Shown here: positions 18,772 to 27,746 of the stretch, one piece after another | Layout of the letters: each line of letters opens with the position of its first letter | Numbering within the stretch: the first letter of the stretch is position 1 | DNA from: Streptomyces rubradiris | GTDB taxonomy: Bacteria; Actinomycetota; Actinomycetes; Streptomycetales; Streptomycetaceae | Length of the DNA: 64,000 nt | NCBI RefSeq assembly: GCF_016860525.1 | Contig: NZ_BNEA01000001.1 | Location: forward strand, 947,501-1,011,500 | Reading direction: 5' to 3' | Program-made: the position numbers and the translations under genes | Notes under the pieces: model-generated | Database searches by the model: none | What the model was told of the DNA's origin: nothing | What the model saw: only the letters and a program-made list of their open reading frames with translations

Positions 18772-19287
18772 GTGACGGGCACGGCGGAATGGCGCGAGGC
18801 GCCCGGGAACAGCGGGGCGGGGCATTCGCGGGCACGGTGGGGCCGCACGGCAGCGCAGGACGGCAGGGCGCCCGGCGGTGATGAACCGCGGTACGGCTAC
18901 CGGCCGTTGTGGGTCGAGGAGCCCGCGCGCCGGCATCCGGTGCCCGATCCGGTGCGTGCGGCGGCGGTGCGGGCCGTCCTCGTCATCGCGGTGACGCTGA
19001 TCCAGGCGATGATCGCGTTCCTGTGCGCGCTGGCCGGTTCCTGGCTGGCGTTCCCGATGGTGATGGCCAGTGTGGCCGCCACGGTGGTGGCCACGTGGGC
19101 CGCGGTCGACGTGTGGGTGACCCGCCAGGTGTGGAACCAGCGGCACGGCGTCCTCTCGGAGCCGAGCAGCACGGCCCGGGCCCTCCGCCGGGAGCGGCGG
19201 GCCCGTCGCCGCGAGGAGCGCGCGGCCCTGCGGGACCAGGAGCGGATACGTCGCAGGGGTGGGGCGGGGCAGCTGTCGCACTCCTGA
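18772..19287 (+). CDS. Small membrane protein of unknown function
   Basis: A 171-residue protein. A polar N-terminus of about 60 residues is followed by two adjacent hydrophobic helices (about 68-90 and 92-115), then a very basic C-terminal tail rich in Arg and Glu. Both ends are predicted to be cytoplasmic. I do not recognise a family. The GTG start at 18772 follows GGGGAG by 7 nt; an in-frame GTG at 18757 is less likely. It precedes the IclR gene by about 90 nt in the same direction, but a palindrome in the gap suggests the regulator has its own promoter. Confidence 0.8.
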   Translation: MTGTAEWREAPGNSGAGHSRARWGRTAAQDGRAPGGDEPRYGYRPLWVEEPARRHPVPDPVRAAAVRAVLVIAVTLIQAMIAFLCALAGSWLAFPMVMASVAATVVATWAAVDVWVTRQVWNQRHGVLSEPSSTARALRRERRARRREERAALRDQERIRRRGGAGQLSHS

Positions 19288-19295
19288 CCGGGCGC

Positions 19296-19310
19296 TTCGA
19301 TAGCATCGAA
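19296..19310. promoter_or_regulatory. Candidate autoregulatory operator of the IclR regulator
   Basis: Perfect inverted repeat TTCGAT-AGC-ATCGAA about 70 nt upstream of the iclR-type gene. Position and symmetry fit a dimer-binding operator. IclR proteins commonly repress their own genes. No binding evidence exists here. Confidence 0.45.
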
Positions 19311-19378
19311 TTCCGTATGGCGCACGACGAGGCGCTGTGCGCAACCAACCCGGTCCACCAGGTGACGAGAGCCGAGCC

Positions 19379-20221
19379 ATGCCCCGTACGCAGAACCAGC
19401 CCGACGGCGGCGAGGACGAGGCCGGCCGGGAGCCGGGGCGCGCACACCGGCGGGGCGGCCGTGGGGCGGCCGGCGCGGTGCAGTCGGTGGACCGTGCCGT
19501 GAGCGTGCTGGAGATCCTCGCCCGGCACGGCGAGGCGGGCGTCACCGAGATCGCCGAGGAGCTGGACGTCCACAAGTCCACGGCGTTCCGGTTGCTCGGC
19601 GTCCTGGAGCACCGGGGCCTGGTGGCCCAGGCCAAGGACCGCGGGAAGTACTACCTGGGGGCCGGTGTGCTGCGCCTGGCGGGAGCGGCGGCGGTGCGTC
19701 TGGACATCTCCCAGGAGGGCGTCCCGGTGTGCCGGGAGGTCGCCGACGAGCTGGGTGAGACGGTCAACATCGCCGTCCTCGACGACGACGCGGCGGTCAA
19801 CATCATGCAGGCCCGCGGCACCGCGGCCGTGACCGCGCAGAACTGGCTGGGCCGGCGCACCCCGCTGCACGCCACGTCCAGCGGCAAGGTGCTCCTCGCG
19901 CACCTGTCGCCGACCCTGCGCGAGGGTCTGCTGGCGCGGCCGCTGACGCGGTTCACGGATCGTACGGTCACGGGTGCGGCGATGCTGCGCGCCGAGCTGG
20001 AGGCCGTGGTCCGGCAGGGGTACGGCGTCACGGTGGAGGAGCTGGAGCTGGGTCTCGCGGCCGTCGCGGCCCCGGTGCGCGCGCACGACGGCGAGGTGAT
20101 CGCGGCGATCAGCGTCTCGGGTCCGGTGTACCGGCTCGACGCGGACCGGTTGCCCGAGGTGGCCCGGCGTACGGCCGCGGCGGGCGCCGAGCTGTCCCGG
20201 CGGATGGGGTACGGCTTCTGA
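19379..20221 (+). CDS. IclR-family transcriptional regulator
   Basis: A 280-residue regulator. After a Gly/Arg-rich leader comes a winged helix-turn-helix (about 33-95, GVTEIAEELDVHKSTAFRLL), then the IclR effector domain (about 110-270, TPLHATSSGKVLLAHL and GYGVTVEELELGLAAVAAPV). The effector is unknown. ATG 19379 was chosen; GTG 19337 in frame has a GAGG nearby and is a real alternative adding 14 residues. The gene converges on the SMC-like operon across a very strong terminator, so it probably does not regulate that operon. Confidence 0.92.
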   Translation: MPRTQNQPDGGEDEAGREPGRAHRRGGRGAAGAVQSVDRAVSVLEILARHGEAGVTEIAEELDVHKSTAFRLLGVLEHRGLVAQAKDRGKYYLGAGVLRLAGAAAVRLDISQEGVPVCREVADELGETVNIAVLDDDAAVNIMQARGTAAVTAQNWLGRRTPLHATSSGKVLLAHLSPTLREGLLARPLTRFTDRTVTGAAMLRAELEAVVRQGYGVTVEELELGLAAVAAPVRAHDGEVIAAISVSGPVYRLDADRLPEVARRTAAAGAELSRRMGYGF

Positions 20222-20252
20222 CGGCGGCGCTCGACGGCACCGCGCCGCGCCG

Positions 20253-20302
20253 CCGGCCCGTTCCGCGTCGCGCGGTGTGTTGCGCGACGCGGAACGGGCC
20301 GG
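20253..20302. terminator. Very strong bidirectional terminator (21-bp perfect stem)
   Basis: CCGGCCCGTTCCGCGTCGCGC at 20253-20273 is followed by an 8-nt loop and its exact complement at 20282-20302. It separates the iclR gene from the convergent SMC-like operon. Confidence 0.9.
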
Positions 20303-20317
20303 GCGAACGTGGGCCCG

Positions 20318-23300
20318 CTACGGAGCGCTCGGCGCCGGCTTCCTGAACATGCGCGTCGCCGTGATCTCGCTGTGCACCGTCTCCCCCGCCTGGGGCGGCT
20401 GGGGCAGACCGGGCCGCAGGTGTTCCTCGACGCTGATGTACTTCAGGCCCGCCCGGAGGTCGGCGTCGTTGCGCAGGCGGATGACCAGCGGGAACTCGGC
20501 GAGGGCGGTCGTGTCGAACAGGCCGGTGGTGTACAGCAGCTGGACGCCCAGCGCGTCGGACACGGCCCGCTGGAGCTCCAGCAGATAGGTCGCGTTGGCG
20601 CGGCCGATCGGGTTGTCCAGGAACAGCGTGCCCGCGTGCCGGTGCTTGTCGCGGCCCCGGTCGTTCGAGCGGAGCGCGGCCATCGTGCAGTACAGGGCGA
20701 TGGCCGCGGTGAGCAGCTGACCGCCGGAGAACACATCGCCCATCTGGCCGACGGGGACACGCTCGGCGCGCAGTACGGCGTCGGGCTTGAGGATCTCGAC
20801 GGCCACGCCCTTGGGCTGGAGGGCCGCGGCGACGCCCCGCAGCAGCAGGGACATGCCGTCGCGGCGCAGGTCGGAGTTCTTCTTCACGGCCGCGCGGGTG
20901 GCCTCGTCGATGACCTCGCCGAGCCGTTCGGTGAGCGTGGCCTGGTCGGGTTCCTCGAAGCGGATGCGCAGGAACTCCTGCCCGGACCACTCGCCGAGTC
21001 CCTCCGGCAGCCGGGAGAGCCGCTGGGCGGAACGCAGGGTGGCGAGGGCGGACTCCACGAGGCCGCGCAGCCGGTCCACGATGGAGTCGCGGTTGCGTTC
21101 CAGCTGGGCCAGCTCGTCGGTCAGCACGCGCAGCCGGGGCGCGAACGCGTCCGCCCACTTCTGGGCGTGCTCGGGCAGCGCGGACGCGGGCAGTTCCCGG
21201 ATCTGCTGGCGGGCGGGGGTGCGGACCTGCTCGTAGCGCGTGGAGTTGGCGTGCCGGACGAGGACGTCGCTCGCCTCGCGCACGGCCGCCTCGGCGGCGG
21301 ACAGGTCGGCGGCGCAGCCGCGCAGGGAGCGGCGGGCCTCGGCGGCGGAGTGCCGGGCCTCCTCCAGGGTGCCGGGGTACGGCTCCGGCTCCTCCGGATC
21401 CTCCTCGGGGGCCTGTTCGCGCAGCAGGTCGCGGAGCATGGCGGCGATCTCGTCGAAGCCGCCGGCCGCGTCCTCGGCGGCGCGGTGGGCCTCCAGCAGC
21501 TCCGCGTGCGCCTCCCGGGCCTCGGCCAGCGCCTCGGTGCGCGCGGCGAGTTCGGCCGTGGCGGTGCGCAGCAGCGCCTGGGCGTGCTCGGCGTCGCGCG
21601 GGATCAGTTCCCCGGGCAGCTCGGTGTGCGCCTCGCCGTCCTCGGGGGCGTGCCGCTCGGCCTCACCGCGCAGCCGCCCGAGCTGCTCGCTCGCGGTCGA
21701 CATGCGGGTCTCCAGGAGCTGCACCAGCTCCTCCGCGCGCGCGGCGGCGGCCTGCCGGGACGGCCCGTCGGAGCCGTCGGGCGACTGGAGCAGCTGCTCG
21801 GCGCGGGTGCGGACCTTGTTGCTGAGCCGGTCCAGTTCGGCGCGGGCGGCGCTCTCGTCGCTCTCCGCGCGGGCCTGCTCGGCGCGCAGGTCGGCGCCGA
21901 CGCCGACCTTCTCGTACACCTGGGAGGCGGCCCGGTAGGCCTCGCGGAGGGCGGGCAGGGACGCCTCCGGGGCGTCCGCGTCCGCGACGGGTACGTCGTC
22001 GGGGGCGCCGGCGATCTCGGAGCGCTCGGCCCGCAGGGCGCGCGCGGTGCGGCGAGCGTCGTCGGCGGCGCGCTGCGCGGCCCGGCGGTCCTCGTCGGCG
22101 GCGCGGGCGCGCTCCAGGCAGGTCTGGGCGCGGGCCTCGGACTCGGCCGCCTCGTCGGCGAGTTCACGCAGTTTCACCTGCCAGCCGGCGCGCTCGCGCA
22201 GCCGGTGGGCGAGACCGGCGAGGGCGTCGGCGGCGCGCCGCGCCTTCTGCGCGGCCTCCTGCCGCTCGTCGCGGACCCGCACGGCCTCGGCCGCGGTCTC
22301 CTCCGCCTCCGCGCGGACGGTCCGCGCCTCGCCGAGTTCGGCCTCGGCCTCCTCGGCGAACGCGCGGGCCTCCTCGGCGGCCCGGGCCAGCTCGGTCAGG
22401 CGCCCGGCGGGGCAGCCGGTGCGCCAGGAGGCGAGCCGGGCGGCCAGTTCGCGGTCCTTGCCGAGGCGAGCGGCGAGGACGCGGATCTCCTCGTCGCGCT
22501 CGGTGGCCCGGGCGCGCAGTGCCTGCCGTTCCTCGTCGGCGGCGTGTTCGTCGTGCATGGCCGGGTTCGGCGGCACCAGGAACACGTCACCGGGGGTGGC
22601 GTCGGCGGCGGGCGGCGGGGCGAGCAGCGCGGCGGCGGTGCCGACGGCCACCGCGGAGCGGGGCAGCAGGGCGGCGTCGCCGAGGGCCTCGCGGGCGCGC
22701 GCGTGTGTGTCCGGGTCGGTGATGATCACGCCGTCGACCAGCTCGGGGCGGGCGGCGAGCACGCGCGCGTGGTCGGCCGGGTCGACGGCCTGGGCGAGGT
22801 AGCGCCAGCCGGGGAGCGCGGGGATGCCGTGCTCGCCGAGGAACTCGACGGTGGCCAGAACGTCCGGGCCGGGCGGCAGCAGGCCGCCGTCGCCGAGGGC
22901 GCCGAGGATGCGGGCGTCGTCGGCGGCGGCGGTGCGCAGGTCGAACAGGTGCCGTTCGGCGGTGGACACGGCGTCGTCGAGGAGTTCGCGCAGTTCGTCG
23001 GCGAAGCGGTCGAGCTCTTCGGGCGTGAGGGCGCCTTCCGCGACGGTGCGGGGAGCCGGGGCGGCGGGGTCGGACCCGGTGCGGGGAGCCGGGGCGGCAG
23101 GGTCGGACCCGGTGCGCGGGCCGGGCACGCGGACGGTGCCCGGGGCCCCGGGCAGGCTCAGCAGTTCGGCCAGCCGTTCCTCGGCGGCCAGCGACTCGGC
23201 CAGGCGCCGCTCCGCCTCGTAGGCTCGCTCGGCGGCGGTGGCCGCGTCCGCCGCGCGGGCCGCGGTCAGCTCGGCACGGGACTCGGCGGCGGCGGCCTCG

Positions 23301-24991
23301 CGGGCGTGCTCAGTGGCCTTGCGGGCGGCCTCCCGGGCCGCGTCCCAGGCGGCCACGGCGGTCTTCTCGGCGTCGCTGGCGGCGAGCGCGGCCCGTGCCG
23401 GGTCGGCGTCCGGGGAGCTGTCGTCCAGCCAGCCCGCGCGGACCGCCTCGGCGGTCTCCTGCTCGACCTCGGCGAGCCGCTGGCGCAGGTGCCCGGCCTC
23501 GCTGCGGGCCCGCTGCGCCTCGGTGGCGGCGGCGGTGGAGTCGCGGTAGGCCGAGTCGCCGGCCTCCTGGAGGGCGGCGGACCGCTCCTCCTCCTCGTTG
23601 GCCAGGTTCTCGGCGCTCTCGGCGGCGGCGTGCAGGGCCCGTACGAGGTCCACGGCGGCCTTGGCGCGGGCGGCGAGCGCGGGGGCCGCGTCCCGTTCGG
23701 CCTCCTGGATGGCGGCGGACACGCGTGCGACACGGTCGGCGGCGGCCCGGTGGCGCAGCACGGCCTCGGCGGCCTGCCAGGCGGAGTGCAGGGTGCGGGC
23801 GTCGGCCAGTTCGCGCTTCTGCGCGGCGGCGGACTTCTCGGCGGCGGCCAGGGCCAGGGAGGCGTGCCGGTAGGCGAGTTCGGCGGCGATGAGGGCACTG
23901 CGCTCGCGGGCGCCCTCGGAGTGGGTGACGGCGTAGGCGGCGGCCGTGACCCGCTGGGCGAGGTCGGCGGCCCGGACCCGCTCCCGCACGGCGCGCGCGG
24001 ACAGCCGCCGGGCCAGCGTGCGGGTACGGCGTTCGGCGCCCGCGTGCACGTCACGCGCGCGTGCCCGGGCGTCGGCCGCCTCCACGATCCTTCCGAGCAG
24101 GTCGACCGAGCCGGCGGTGAAATCCCGTTCGGCGATCAGCTCGGCGCGCCGGCCGAGCTTGTTGCCGAAGCCGCTGACCAGGTCGGCGAGGCCGTCGGTG
24201 TCGCGGGTGTCGGTGACGGCGCGCAGCAGCAGGTCGGTGAAGTCGGAGTCCTTCTTGACCGCGAAGAGGCCGGCCGCCTCGCCCTCGTCGGCGTTCATCT
24301 CCCGCTGGTAACGGAAGAGTTCGGGGTCAAGGCCGAGATCGCCGAGGTGCTCGGTCCAGCGTTCGTGGATCTCCTCCCAGTGGACCTCCAGGTGCGGGTA
24401 GGCCTTGCCGGCCTCCATGAGGGCGTCGCGGAAGCCCTTCATGGTGCGGCGGCGGCCGTGCGCACCGGAGGTGCCCTCGGCGGGCGGCCGTACGGCGGTG
24501 GCCTCGGCGACGGGCAGGCTGTCCAGGCTCAGGCCGGGTCCGGGGCGGAAGGAGTACCAGGCCTCGGCGAACTTGCGCGGGTCGTTGGAGACCTGCCGTC
24601 CGCGCCACTCGCTGACCTTGCCGACGACCACGCACTCGCCGGTCTGCACGTGCTGCCATTCCAGGGCCACGTGGCCGCAGTCGTCGGCGAGCAGGAACTT
24701 GCGCAGCACACCGGAGCTGGCGCCGCCGAGGGTGTTGCGGTGGCCCGGCAGCATCACCGAGAAGATCAGCTTGAGCAGGACGGACTTGCCTCCGCCGTTC
24801 TCCAGGAACAGCACGCCCGCGGGCGCGGGACGGCGCGGCGGGCCGGACGGCTCCTCCTCGAAGAACTCCGCCTGCGTGGGCGCCGGGTCGGGCACGGGTT
24901 CGCCGACACCCCGCAGGTCAAGCACGGTGTCGGCGTAGCGCGCACCGGCGGGACCGATGGAGTAGAGGCGGACCCGGGACAGCTCGTACAT
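20318..24991 (-). CDS. SMC/MukB-like ATPase (MksB/JetC-like) of a three-gene cassette
   Basis: A 1,557-residue protein with ABC-type ATPase halves at both ends and long Ala/Glu/Arg-rich coiled coils between. Walker A is FLENGGGKSVLLK (Lys69). Two coiled arms (about 320-690 and 840-1290) flank a globular hinge-like region (about 705-830). The C-terminal half has signature FSGGQLLTAAIALYC and Walker B GTLFLDNPIGRANA, where the usual catalytic Glu after Asp is Asn. It is the third gene after a kleisin-like and a KITE-like gene, the order of MksF-MksE-MksB and Wadjet JetA-JetB-JetC. No JetD nuclease gene follows. DNA loading, extrusion or plasmid defence is inference. Confidence 0.78.
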   Translation of the reverse strand: MYELSRVRLYSIGPAGARYADTVLDLRGVGEPVPDPAPTQAEFFEEEPSGPPRRPAPAGVLFLENGGGKSVLLKLIFSVMLPGHRNTLGGASSGVLRKFLLADDCGHVALEWQHVQTGECVVVGKVSEWRGRQVSNDPRKFAEAWYSFRPGPGLSLDSLPVAEATAVRPPAEGTSGAHGRRRTMKGFRDALMEAGKAYPHLEVHWEEIHERWTEHLGDLGLDPELFRYQREMNADEGEAAGLFAVKKDSDFTDLLLRAVTDTRDTDGLADLVSGFGNKLGRRAELIAERDFTAGSVDLLGRIVEAADARARARDVHAGAERRTRTLARRLSARAVRERVRAADLAQRVTAAAYAVTHSEGARERSALIAAELAYRHASLALAAAEKSAAAQKRELADARTLHSAWQAAEAVLRHRAAADRVARVSAAIQEAERDAAPALAARAKAAVDLVRALHAAAESAENLANEEEERSAALQEAGDSAYRDSTAAATEAQRARSEAGHLRQRLAEVEQETAEAVRAGWLDDSSPDADPARAALAASDAEKTAVAAWDAAREAARKATEHAREAAAAESRAELTAARAADAATAAERAYEAERRLAESLAAEERLAELLSLPGAPGTVRVPGPRTGSDPAAPAPRTGSDPAAPAPRTVAEGALTPEELDRFADELRELLDDAVSTAERHLFDLRTAAADDARILGALGDGGLLPPGPDVLATVEFLGEHGIPALPGWRYLAQAVDPADHARVLAARPELVDGVIITDPDTHARAREALGDAALLPRSAVAVGTAAALLAPPPAADATPGDVFLVPPNPAMHDEHAADEERQALRARATERDEEIRVLAARLGKDRELAARLASWRTGCPAGRLTELARAAEEARAFAEEAEAELGEARTVRAEAEETAAEAVRVRDERQEAAQKARRAADALAGLAHRLRERAGWQVKLRELADEAAESEARAQTCLERARAADEDRRAAQRAADDARRTARALRAERSEIAGAPDDVPVADADAPEASLPALREAYRAASQVYEKVGVGADLRAEQARAESDESAARAELDRLSNKVRTRAEQLLQSPDGSDGPSRQAAAARAEELVQLLETRMSTASEQLGRLRGEAERHAPEDGEAHTELPGELIPRDAEHAQALLRTATAELAARTEALAEAREAHAELLEAHRAAEDAAGGFDEIAAMLRDLLREQAPEEDPEEPEPYPGTLEEARHSAAEARRSLRGCAADLSAAEAAVREASDVLVRHANSTRYEQVRTPARQQIRELPASALPEHAQKWADAFAPRLRVLTDELAQLERNRDSIVDRLRGLVESALATLRSAQRLSRLPEGLGEWSGQEFLRIRFEEPDQATLTERLGEVIDEATRAAVKKNSDLRRDGMSLLLRGVAAALQPKGVAVEILKPDAVLRAERVPVGQMGDVFSGGQLLTAAIALYCTMAALRSNDRGRDKHRHAGTLFLDNPIGRANATYLLELQRAVSDALGVQLLYTTGLFDTTALAEFPLVIRLRNDADLRAGLKYISVEEHLRPGLPQPPQAGETVHSEITATRMFRKPAPSAP
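23045..23110. repeat. 33-bp in-frame tandem duplication in the SMC-like gene
   Basis: Two 33-nt copies (23045-23077 and 23078-23110, one mismatch) encode a doubled Pro/Ala-rich peptide (RTGSDPAAPAP) just before the hinge-like region. It keeps the frame and probably lengthens a flexible linker. Confidence 0.85.
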
Positions 24992-25078
24992 GGCGGACTC
25001 TCGTCAGTGTTCTTGCGGTGGAGGGGGATCAGGGTTCTTGCGGTGCGGGGCGTTCGGGCTTCTGGTCGTGCGTGGCGT

Positions 25079-25957
25079 TCAGGAGTGGAACGGCAGCCCG
25101 GCGTCGGCCACCAGGTCCAGGTCGTCGGTGTCCTCGGCGGGCAGCAGGGTGGCCGTGCCGTCGGTGACCGGTACGACGCCCAGCTCGGACAGTTCGGCCA
25201 GGGCGGCGTTGCCGGCCATGTCGCGGACCTGGAGCTGGTAGCGGGCGGTGGTGCGGTAGGTGCCGCCGTTGTCGTCGCCGGTGCGCTGCAGGAAGCCGGA
25301 GTCGGTGAGGAAGGCCAGGGCCTTGGCGACGATGCCGGTGGTGGAGGCGGCGGGGCGGCGGGCGTCCTTGGTGGCGCCGGTGGCGCTGCGCCGGGCCCAG
25401 ATCCGCCAGGCGGCCTCCAGGCCGGGCGCGTCGGTGGCCGGGTCGGTGTTCTCGCCCTGCTCCTCGGCGCGCTCCTCCAGGCGGCGGCAGGCCTGCCGGA
25501 CGAAGGCGTCGACGCCGTTGACGGTGACCCGGCCGATGTAGGAGTCGTCGGCGAGGTCCTCGGGGCGCGGGAACGCCAGGGCGGCGATGGCGAGGTGGGC
25601 GAGGCCGTGCAGGAAGCGGTCGCCGGAGTCGGCGGCGGTGCGGCGCGCGTAGTCGCCCATGCGGACGGCGAAGACCGAGTCCTCGGCGGCGGTGACGGCC
25701 ATGCCCGCGCGCGGGGAGACCTCCAGCACGACGAGTCCCAGTCCGGCGGCGACGGCGTCGGCGAGCCGGGCGAAGGCCGGGTCCTCGCGGTAGCGGCGCA
25801 GCAGTTCGGTGTACTCCTGGTCGCGGGCGGGCGCCAGCTTGGGCTGGAGCCCGAAGGCGACGAGCCGCGCCGCGTCGGCGGCGTCGGCGGGGGTGACGGC
25901 GGTGGACGCCGGCGGGGCGGGTGTCTCCGCCTCGCTCCACTCGACGTGCTCGGTCAC
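25079..25957 (-). CDS. Accessory subunit of the SMC-like cassette (MksE/JetB-like, KITE position)
   Basis: A 292-residue soluble protein with no membrane segment. An N-terminal acidic tail is followed by a mostly helical domain, then a winged-helix-like segment around residues 205-245 (GIVAKALAFLTDSGFLQRT), typical of KITE subunits that bind the kleisin. The GTG start has AAGGAG about 8 nt upstream. It lies 31 nt after the kleisin-like gene and 87 nt before the SMC-like gene, all on one strand. Assignment rests on gene order and general fold features; there is no unambiguous motif. Confidence 0.7.
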   Translation of the reverse strand: MTEHVEWSEAETPAPPASTAVTPADAADAARLVAFGLQPKLAPARDQEYTELLRRYREDPAFARLADAVAAGLGLVVLEVSPRAGMAVTAAEDSVFAVRMGDYARRTAADSGDRFLHGLAHLAIAALAFPRPEDLADDSYIGRVTVNGVDAFVRQACRRLEERAEEQGENTDPATDAPGLEAAWRIWARRSATGATKDARRPAASTTGIVAKALAFLTDSGFLQRTGDDNGGTYRTTARYQLQVRDMAGNAALAELSELGVVPVTDGTATLLPAEDTDDLDLVADAGLPFHS

Positions 25958-25988
25958 GGGTTGGGCTCCTTGTCGCGGTGGTGCTCGG

Positions 25989-27518
25989 TCATGCTGCTTC
26001 CGTCCGGTCGGCCGCCATCCCGGCGGCGTCCAGCAGGGCCGTTCCCACGATGAGGTCGGCCCCGCCGAATTCGGGATCGTCCAGCTCGGTGCCGTCGTCC
26101 ACGGCGAACAGCAGCTTCTCCTCGCCCTGCCGGTACGCGGTGCCGACGGCGGGGCTGGCCGCGTGGACGGCCAGCAGCGCCACCAGGTAGGCGAGGTCGG
26201 GGTCGCCGCTGCGGCGGGCCTCGGCGAGCAGCCCGGACAGTCTTCTGGGCGCGTCCGGCGGCAGGTCCAGCAGCTGCGTCGCCGCGGCGAGCTGTTCCTC
26301 GCTGAACCGGCTGTCGTCGGGCGTGGCGATCAGGTCGGGCTCGGGCATCTCCGCGCCCAGGTGCTCCCGCTCCACCGGCGGGGTGAGCAGGATGTCGACG
26401 AGGTCGCCGACCCGGACGGACACCGGGGTGCGCGGTCCGGTGCCGCGCGCGAAGAACGCGTCGGTGACCCGGATCGCCCGCTCCAGCGGCAACGGCAGGA
26501 CGGGGGCGACGAGATGGCCGTAGAGGTCTATCCCGGCCGTCGCCGCCGGGGTGGCGAACGCCTGCCGGTCCTGTTCGGCGCGGAACAGCGGGCCGGCTTC
26601 CAGCAGGCGCGACTGGAGCTGGGTGTGGCGCCGGATGCAGTCCTTGACGATGTCGACCAGCTCGGCGGCGCGGCGCTTGTGCTCGGGCTCCTCGGTCTCG
26701 TCGCGGGCCTTGCGGATGTTGGTGAGGATGGCGTTCTCGTGGCGGTAGCGCTCGGCCACGTGGTCCAGGGCCTCGGCGATCATGTCGGGGACGGTGTTGA
26801 GCCAGTCGACCGCGCGGACGTTGCGCCGGGTGGCCTCCAGGGCCCGGCGCAGCGACTCGGAGTACTGCACCGTGCGGTAGCGGGCCTGTTCGGCGGCGAG
26901 CTGGGCGTCGGCGAGCCGGCCGCGGCTGATCAGCACCTCCAGCTTGACCTCGGCGGCGATCTGGGCGCTGGTGACGTCCGTGTCGAGGGCGCCGACCAGG
27001 ACGTTGACCGCCTCGTCCGTGGTGCGCAGGTACACCGTGCCGCCGGGGCCGGGGACCTCCTCGATCAGCTTGAAGTCGTAGTCGCGGCGGACGTAGGTGC
27101 CGTCCGGCGCGAAGGTGCCGTAGACCGCGCGGAAGCCGCGGTCCACGCTGCCGACGTTGATCAGGTTCTCCAGGACCCAGCGGGCCACGCGCTCGTGTTC
27201 GGCGGTGGGCCGGTGCGGCGCCTGGGCGGCGATGCGCGGCACCAGGCGGCCGACGACCTGTTCGTGGTCGGCGCCCGTGTCGAAGTCCATGTTCAGCGTG
27301 ACCAGGTCGATGGCGGCCAGGGCCACCTCGGCCATCCCGTACACCGAGTACTCGCCGGCCAGGTTGGCCTTGCGCGCGTCCAGGTCGTGCAGCGGCGCGG
27401 TGCAGGCGAGCGCGCGCAGCCGACGCGCCAGCCCCTCGTCGGCGGCCGGGCCCTGCGCCGGGCGCGGCCCCGCGCTGAGCTGGGGCGGAACACTGTCCGT
27501 CGATGCAGGCGAAGTCAC
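25989..27518 (-). CDS. Kleisin-like subunit of the SMC-like cassette (MksF/JetA-like)
   Basis: A 509-residue helical protein, first gene of the cassette. An N-terminal winged-helix region (about 25-150, including RRDYDFKLIEEV) precedes long helices (about 150-330) and a C-terminal part with further helices. This resembles MksF/JetA, which bridges the two SMC heads. The GTG at 27518 has no Shine-Dalgarno but lies 7 nt after TAGTCT on the minus strand, so it may be leaderless; ATG at 27548 is an alternative. Family assignment is inference from order, length and composition. Confidence 0.7.
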   Translation of the reverse strand: MTSPASTDSVPPQLSAGPRPAQGPAADEGLARRLRALACTAPLHDLDARKANLAGEYSVYGMAEVALAAIDLVTLNMDFDTGADHEQVVGRLVPRIAAQAPHRPTAEHERVARWVLENLINVGSVDRGFRAVYGTFAPDGTYVRRDYDFKLIEEVPGPGGTVYLRTTDEAVNVLVGALDTDVTSAQIAAEVKLEVLISRGRLADAQLAAEQARYRTVQYSESLRRALEATRRNVRAVDWLNTVPDMIAEALDHVAERYRHENAILTNIRKARDETEEPEHKRRAAELVDIVKDCIRRHTQLQSRLLEAGPLFRAEQDRQAFATPAATAGIDLYGHLVAPVLPLPLERAIRVTDAFFARGTGPRTPVSVRVGDLVDILLTPPVEREHLGAEMPEPDLIATPDDSRFSEEQLAAATQLLDLPPDAPRRLSGLLAEARRSGDPDLAYLVALLAVHAASPAVGTAYRQGEEKLLFAVDDGTELDDPEFGGADLIVGTALLDAAGMAADRTEAA

Positions 27519-27700
27519 GGTGCACAGACTAGGTCCTGGGTCTGACATCGGCCCAAACGGCTCAGAAGCGACGACCGTCACAGAGGCGGAAGAGAGCCTG
27601 CCGGGCGGTTCGGGCGGGGCCGGGCACGCCGGTCCGAGAAGGGCCGGACACACCGGTTCGAGGGAGGCCTGGCGCGCCTGGTTCAGAGAGGAGCCGGTCG

Positions 27701-27746
27701 CGTCGCTCAGGAGGGCCCGGCCACGTCGCTCAGGAGAGGCCGGCCG
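27701..27746. repeat. 23-bp imperfect tandem repeat across the end of the gntR gene
   Basis: CGTCGCTCAGGAG... occurs at 27701-27723 and again at 27724-27746 with two mismatches. The second copy contains the stop codon of the gntR gene and the first lies just after it. It looks like a local slippage duplication. Confidence 0.75.

Noticed and set aside
20309..26053. A 1,914-residue plus-strand open frame opposite the SMC-like operon
   Set aside because: Gly/Val/Ala-rich translation typical of the antisense of a GC-rich gene; the minus strand carries clear ATPase motifs, RBSs and tight operon spacing.
20318..27518. Calling the SMC-like cassette a complete Wadjet defence system
   Set aside because: No JetD (TOPRIM-type nuclease) gene lies beside it, and the two smaller proteins cannot be assigned by motif alone.
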